Shown piece by piece: positions 8,067 to 11,074 of a DNA stretch of 11,074 nt. The translations under genes were made by a program, and so were the position numbers. Numbering within the stretch: position 1 is the first letter of the stretch; every line of letters starts with the position of its first letter. Source of the stretch: Stenotrophomonas_A sp035539015 (GTDB lineage Bacteria > Pseudomonadota > Gammaproteobacteria > Xanthomonadales > Xanthomonadaceae); NCBI GenBank assembly GCA_035539015.1, contig DATLJF010000039.1:1-11074 (forward strand), in the 5' to 3' direction. The notes below the pieces were generated by a model. That model saw only the letters and a list, made by a program, of their open reading frames with translations. It did not search any database and was not told where the DNA came from.

Positions 8067-8158
8067 GCGACAGCCACGGGGGAGAGGCAAGGTAGGCGCC
8101 GGGGCCCCAACCTCCGCTTCGCGGAGTTGGGGGCGCAGCCTGCTGCGCAGGCTTCGCG
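8067..8158. repeat. 92-bp hairpin module, copy 2
   Basis: The second copy follows copy 1 with no gap. The 29-bp block is at 8067-8095, GGGGCCC at 8101-8107, and TTGGGGGCGCAGCC at 8127-8140. The bases between the conserved blocks differ from copy 1 but again form a hairpin: CCCCAA plus CTCCGC (8105-8117) against GCGGAG plus TTGGGG (8121-8132), with C8111 bulged. The trailing hairpin is GCCTGC/GCAGGC (8138-8152). Stems are kept while their sequence changes. Confidence 0.8.
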
Positions 8159-8210
8159 CGCCAGATAACGCAAAAGCCCCGCTTTCGCGGGGCTTTTGCG
8201 TTATCTGGCG
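8159..8210 (-). terminator. Strong intrinsic terminator of tRNA-Glu, probably bidirectional
   Basis: Two perfectly complementary 24-bp arms, 8159-8182 and 8187-8210, enclose the 4-base loop TTTC. The core is AAAAGCCCCGC against GCGGGGCTTTT, so each strand ends the GC stem with four T. On the minus strand it directly follows the tRNA; its first arm already contains the tRNA's terminal CGCCA. On the plus strand it could stop readthrough from the fucosidase operon before it runs antisense into the tRNA. Confidence 0.88.
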
Positions 8211-8280
8211 CTCCCTAGGGGACTCGAACCCCTGTTTTAGCCTTGAGAGGGCCACGTCCTAACCACTAGACGAAGGGAGC
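8206..8280 (-). tRNA. tRNA-Glu (anticodon CTC)
   Basis: Read on the minus strand, the 75-nt cloverleaf starts GCTCCCT and closes with AGGGAGC, discriminator G and an encoded CCA (8206-8208). The D arm contains TAGTGGTTAGGA. The anticodon arm is TGGCC-CTCTCAA-GGCTA, with anticodon CTC at 8245-8247 reading GAG. The T arm is AGGGG-TTCGAGT-CCCCT. The layout closely matches E. coli tRNA-Glu apart from the anticodon. The gene is solitary, convergent with the fucosidase operon and divergent from pcnB. Confidence 0.96.
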
Positions 8281-8309
8281 GTTTCTAGCCGTGTCCGGCC
8301 GAGCGCGTT

Positions 8310-8338
8310 AGTATAGAGAGCTGATCGCCTTCTCGCAA
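8310..8338 (-). promoter_or_regulatory. sigma-70 promoter of tRNA-Glu
   Basis: On the minus strand, TTGCGA (8333-8338) and TATACT (8310-8315) are separated by exactly 17 bp. A GC-rich discriminator (starting AACGCGCTCGG) follows the -10 box, as in stable-RNA promoters under stringent control. Transcription would start near 8303, about 22 nt before the mature tRNA 5' end. The call rests on motif and spacing only. Confidence 0.75.
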
Positions 8339-8347
8339 TCCTGTTTA

Positions 8348-8359
8348 GTTCCCGGGAAC
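8348..8359. promoter_or_regulatory. Perfect 12-bp palindrome before pcnB
   Basis: GTTCCCGGGAAC is its own reverse complement and ends 7 bp before the proposed ATC start of pcnB. Its GGGAA half is the only ribosome-binding-like sequence there. It could be an operator or a small RNA hairpin hiding the ribosome site; it may also be chance. No regulator can be named. Confidence 0.4.
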
Positions 8360-8366
8360 CGCCAAC

Positions 8367-9707
8367 ATCGAAACGCCAGTTACATCACCGTTTACCCTGC
8401 GCGTCATCCCTCGTGACCAGCACACGATCTCGCGTCGCGATATCAGTCCGAATGCGCTGCGTGTGCTCTACCGCTTGCGCGAGGCCGGCTTCGGCGCCTA
8501 TCTGGTGGGCGGGGCGGTACGCGATTTGCTCGTCGGTGGGCATCCGAAGGATTTCGATATCGCCACCGATGCCACGCCCGAGCAGGTCAAGCAGCAGTTC
8601 CGCAATTGCCGCTTGATCGGCCGCCGCTTCCGCCTGGCGCATGTGGTATTTGGCCGCGAGATCATCGAGGTCGCTACGTTCCGCGCCAATGTCGATGATG
8701 GCAGTGGCGATCGTGAGCTGGATAACGGCCGCCTGGTGCGCGATAACGTGTACGGCAGCATCGAGGATGATGCGCTGCGCCGCGATTTCACCTGCAATGC
8801 GCTGTATTACGCGATCGAGGATTTCTCGGTCCGTGATTACACCGGCGGTTTCGAGGATGTGCAGGCGCGCTTGATGAAGTTGATCGGCGATCCGGAGCAG
8901 CGGTATCGCGAGGATCCGGTGCGGATGCTGCGCGCGGTGCGCCTGGCGGCGAAGCTGGGTTTCAGTATCGATGAGGCCACCGCCGATCCGATCCCGCGCC
9001 TGGCCGGCTTGCTGAGTGAGGTGGCGCCGGCGCGGTTGTTCGAGGAGTTGCTCAAGCTGTTCCTGTCCGGGCATGCGGTGGCGAGTTTCGAGGGCCTGGA
9101 GCATTACGGCCTGTTCTCGACGTTGTTCCCGGAAAGTGGTGCGGCCCTGCGCAGCAATCGCAGCGGGGCGTTGCGGCGGATGTTGCTGGAGGGGCTGCGC
9201 AATACCGATACGCGGGTGGCCAACGATGAGCCGGTGTCGCCGGCGTTCCTGTTCGCGCTGCTGCTGTGGCCGGCGTTCTGCAAGACCTTGATCGGGCTGC
9301 AGGCGCAGGGCATCCATGCCGAAGAGGCGCAGCGCCGGGCCGCGGACCGGGTCACGCTGCATCAGTTGGAGCGGGTGGCGCTGCCACGCCGGTTCTCGCT
9401 GCCGATGCAGGAAATCTGGCTGCTGCAGGCGCGGTTCTCTTCGCGCCAGCGCAAGCGGGTGATGCGCACCTTGACCCATCCACGTTTCCGCGCCGCGTTC
9501 GATTTCCTGGTGCTGCGCCAGACCGCATCGCCCGATCATGCCGCCGACATCGCCTACTGGCGCGAAGCGCAGGAAGAGGTCGGCCTGGGTGGGCCGGTGT
9601 CGATCGACGCGGAGATGGACGATGTGGTGGAGGGAGCCGCGCCGCGCAGGCGTCGCCGCCGTCGCCGCCGCAGTGGCGGTGCAGGAGAGGGCGGCGGGAC
9701 CGAGTGA
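8367..9707 (+). CDS. pcnB: Poly(A) polymerase (polynucleotide adenylyltransferase PcnB), probable ATC start
   Basis: This enzyme adds 3' poly(A) tails that mark RNA for decay. From ATC 8367 it has 446 residues, close to E. coli PcnB. The class II nucleotidyltransferase core has LVGGAVRDLL (46-55) and the metal-binding pair D62 and D64 in KDFD, followed by FRNCRLIGRRFRLAHV, RRDFTCNALYY and REDPVRMLRAVRLAAK. The C-terminus has nine arginines in a row near 425-433, matching the family's basic RNA-binding tail. The start is unusual. The conserved N-terminus (LRVIPRDQHTISRRDISPNALRV) is in frame from 8397, yet between the stop at 8346 and GTG 8463 there is no ATG, GTG or TTG. ATC 8367 has GGGAA 8 nt upstream. 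GTG 8463 would give a 414-residue protein lacking the conserved segment. E. coli pcnB likewise uses a poor start codon, AUU. The gene overlaps folK by 4 bp. Confidence 0.93.
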   Translation: METPVTSPFTLRVIPRDQHTISRRDISPNALRVLYRLREAGFGAYLVGGAVRDLLVGGHPKDFDIATDATPEQVKQQFRNCRLIGRRFRLAHVVFGREIIEVATFRANVDDGSGDRELDNGRLVRDNVYGSIEDDALRRDFTCNALYYAIEDFSVRDYTGGFEDVQARLMKLIGDPEQRYREDPVRMLRAVRLAAKLGFSIDEATADPIPRLAGLLSEVAPARLFEELLKLFLSGHAVASFEGLEHYGLFSTLFPESGAALRSNRSGALRRMLLEGLRNTDTRVANDEPVSPAFLFALLLWPAFCKTLIGLQAQGIHAEEAQRRAADRVTLHQLERVALPRRFSLPMQEIWLLQARFSSRQRKRVMRTLTHPRFRAAFDFLVLRQTASPDHAADIAYWREAQEEVGLGGPVSIDAEMDDVVEGAAPRRRRRRRRRSGGAGEGGGTE

Positions 9708-10198
9708 GCGCGCCGGTCCTCGCCTACATCGGCCTGGGTGCGAACCTCGGCGATGCCCAGGCCACCGTACGCGCCGCGCTGGCGGGCCTGGCCGCGCTGC
9801 CCCAGACGCGCTTGTTCGCTGCCTCGCGGCTTTATCGCACGCCGGCGTGGGGCCGCCTCGACCAGCCGGCCTTCATCAATGCGGCTGCCGCGCTGGAGAC
9901 CGGGTTGGCCCCGGAAGCGCTGCTGGATCAATTGCTGGCACTGGAGCGCAGCCACGGCCGCGAACGCCTGGACGGTGAACGCTGGGGGCCGCGCACGCTG
10001 GACCTGGATGTATTGCTGTTCGGCGATGCGGTGATCGACAGCCCGCGCCTGCGCGTGCCACACCCGCATCTGCACGAGCGCGCCTTCGCGCTGTTGCCGC
10101 TGGCCGAGATCGCGCCGCAGGCGCTGATCCCCGGCCATGGAACGGTGCAGGCCGCATTGGCACAGGTCCAGACGGGCGGTTTGGTCCCGATTGGGTAG
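9704..10198 (+). CDS. folK: 2-amino-4-hydroxy-6-hydroxymethyldihydropteridine pyrophosphokinase (HPPK)
   Basis: A cytosolic enzyme of folate synthesis that transfers pyrophosphate from ATP to 6-hydroxymethyl-7,8-dihydropterin. The 164-residue length is normal for a single-domain HPPK. The N-terminus YIGLGANLGD and the signature RWGPRTLDLDVLLFG are present; D100 and D102 are the expected Mg-binding aspartates. The downstream VPHPHLHERAFALLPLAEIAP is typical of the family. The start is GTG 9704, whose GTGA overlaps the pcnB stop (9705-9707), so translation is probably coupled. An AGGAG at 9683-9687 is rather far away. The pcnB-folK pairing is also found in E. coli. Confidence 0.95.
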   Translation: MSAPVLAYIGLGANLGDAQATVRAALAGLAALPQTRLFAASRLYRTPAWGRLDQPAFINAAAALETGLAPEALLDQLLALERSHGRERLDGERWGPRTLDLDVLLFGDAVIDSPRLRVPHPHLHERAFALLPLAEIAPQALIPGHGTVQAALAQVQTGGLVPIG

Positions 10199-10233
10199 AT
10201 AATGCCGGGCTCATCACCCCACGTCATGAGCTT

Positions 10234-11049
10234 ATGAGTACCCACGCCGACAGCAAGCCCTGGACGGTTCCCGCGTTGGCCGAGGCCAAGCGCGATGGCC
10301 GCAAGCTGGTCATGCTGACCGCCTACGACGCCGGTTTCGCCCGTGCCTTCGACGCCCATGGGGTGGACCTGATCCTGGTCGGCGACTCCCTGGGCATGGT
10401 GGTCCAGGGCCACGATTCGACCTTGCCGGTCACCACCGACGACATGGTCTACCACACCGCCGCGGTCGCCCGTGGCCTGAGCCGGGCGCTGCTGGTCAGC
10501 GACCTCTCGTTCCAGGCCGACGCAACCCCCGAGCGCGCGCTCGACGCCGCCACCCGCCTGCTGCAGGCCGGTGCCGAGATGGTCAAGCTCGAAGGTGCTG
10601 GCCACAAGCTGGAGGTCATCCGCTACCTGGTCGAGCGCGAAATCCCGGTGTGTGCGCACCTGGGCCTGACCCCGCAGTCGGTGCTGCGCTTTGGCGGCTA
10701 CAAGGTCCAGGGGCGGGGTGAGGCGGGCGAGCGCCTGCGCGCCGAGGCCCGCGCCGTGGCCGAGGCCGGTGCCAGCCTGCTGGTGCTCGAATGCGTGCCT
10801 TCGCCGCTGGCCGCGCAGATCACCGCCGAGTTGTCGATCCCGACCATCGGCATTGGTGCCGGCCCCGGCTGCGACGGCCAGGTGCTGGTGCTGCACGACT
10901 TCCTGGGCCTGGACAGCGGCCACCGCCGGCCGAAGTTCGTGAAGGATTTCCTCGCCGAAGGCGGCTCTGTCGCCGGTGCGGTGCAGGCCTATGCCGCCGC
11001 CGTGCGCGATGGCAGCTTCCCCGATGCGGAACACGCTTACGCCTCATGA
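10234..11049 (+). CDS. panB: 3-methyl-2-oxobutanoate hydroxymethyltransferase
   Basis: First committed enzyme of pantothenate (CoA precursor) synthesis. It transfers a hydroxymethyl group from 5,10-methylenetetrahydrofolate to alpha-ketoisovalerate, giving ketopantoate. The protein is 271 residues, the usual size. The metal-binding Asp is D51 in LVGDSLGMVVQGHDSTLPVT; D69-D70 lie in the TTDDM motif; VKLEGAGHK and catalytic E186 in LVLECVPSPLA are intact; IGIGAGPGCDGQVLVLHD closes the barrel. ATG 10234 lies 35 bp after folK and lacks a clear Shine-Dalgarno; TGAG at 10227-10230 is too close. An earlier ATG (10226) is out of frame. A -10-like TAGATAAT (10196-10203) overlaps the folK stop, with no matching -35 box. 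The stop overlaps the panC start in ATGA. Confidence 0.96.
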   Translation: MSTHADSKPWTVPALAEAKRDGRKLVMLTAYDAGFARAFDAHGVDLILVGDSLGMVVQGHDSTLPVTTDDMVYHTAAVARGLSRALLVSDLSFQADATPERALDAATRLLQAGAEMVKLEGAGHKLEVIRYLVEREIPVCAHLGLTPQSVLRFGGYKVQGRGEAGERLRAEARAVAEAGASLLVLECVPSPLAAQITAELSIPTIGIGAGPGCDGQVLVLHDFLGLDSGHRRPKFVKDFLAEGGSVAGAVQAYAAAVRDGSFPDAEHAYAS

Positions 11050-11074
11050 TCGATACCGTCACTGAACTGTCGCG
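11046..11074 (+). CDS. panC: Pantothenate synthetase, first 9 codons (cut by window end)
   Basis: ATG 11046 overlaps the panB stop by 4 bp (ATGA) and opens the frame MIDTVTELS, which resembles the N-terminus of PanC in Xanthomonas as I recall it. PanC joins pantoate and beta-alanine using ATP. The identification rests mainly on position, since panB-panC is a very common pair; no catalytic motif is inside the window. Confidence 0.75.

Noticed and set aside
7975..8095. A CRISPR-like pattern (two 29-bp repeats)
   Set aside because: There are only two copies, and the interval between them holds further conserved blocks and hairpins rather than a unique spacer; no cas genes.
7186..8173. Long minus-strand frames (7186-8031, 7454-8173) and a plus-strand frame 7744-8055 over the intergenic repeats
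   Set aside because: They read through inverted repeats and tandem repeats, giving Pro/Ala/Arg-rich low-complexity products; no ribosome site or family resemblance.
8159..8210. An attachment site for an integrated element at the tRNA 3' end
   Set aside because: The second copy of the tRNA tail is inverted and forms the terminator stem; no direct repeat or integrase gene is visible.
7932..8262. Small frames on both strands covering the tRNA and its terminator (for example one starting MALSRLKQGFESP)
   Set aside because: They translate the tRNA-Glu gene and the palindromic terminator, a common false gene call.
8305..8350. A plus-strand promoter for pcnB using TAGTAT at 8309-8314
   Set aside because: No -35 match at usable spacing, and the bases are already explained by the minus-strand tRNA -10 box.
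8463..8465. GTG as the pcnB start
   Set aside because: It would remove the conserved segment RVIPRDQHTISRRDISPNALR, which is encoded in frame just upstream.
10196..10203. TAGATAAT as the -10 box of a panB promoter
   Set aside because: No acceptable -35 sequence lies 16-18 bp upstream; noted under panB but not called.
9928..11034. A 368-codon minus-strand frame opposite folK and panB
   Set aside because: It crosses two well-supported genes and has no recognisable motif.

Overview
The window is GC-rich chromosomal DNA whose protein sequences, codon use and gene order point to Xanthomonas or a close relative in the Xanthomonadaceae. I infer this from remembered families; no search was run. It has two unrelated halves joined by a short, strongly structured intergenic segment.

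Left half (1-7731, + strand): the distal part of a plant-cell-wall operon that strips side chains from xyloglucan fragments. In order: the C-terminal part of an SGNH-type acetylesterase (sialate O-acetylesterase-like, probably CE20), a lipoprotein beta-galactosidase of GH35, an alpha-xylosidase of GH31 with an inserted PA14 domain, and an alpha-L-fucosidase of GH95. Gaps are 15, 59 and 12 bp, so one transcript is likely. Together the four would remove acetyl groups, galactose, xylose and fucose from xyloglucan oligosaccharides. The three complete enzymes carry three different export signals: lipoprotein, Sec-like and twin-arginine. The operon promoter, and any transporter or endo-xyloglucanase, would lie upstream of the window.

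Middle (7732-8366): no credible protein gene. It holds a 116-bp nested inverted repeat (7758-7873), a short tandem repeat, a pair of hairpins, and two 92-bp copies of a hairpin module (7975-8158). A very strong hairpin terminator (8159-8210) then runs into the 3' end of a minus-strand tRNA-Glu(CTC) gene (8206-8280), which has a good upstream promoter. A perfect 12-bp palindrome sits just before the next gene.

Right half (8367-11074, + strand): housekeeping genes pcnB (poly(A) polymerase), folK (folate synthesis), panB and the first codons of panC (pantothenate synthesis). pcnB/folK and panB/panC each overlap by 4 bp. pcnB has no ATG, GTG or TTG codon ahead of its conserved N-terminus and probably starts at ATC, which recalls the AUU start of E. 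coli pcnB.

The xyloglucan locus is of a known type. I do not see an undescribed protein system here. The least explained material is the hairpin-rich segment between the two halves and the start region of pcnB.
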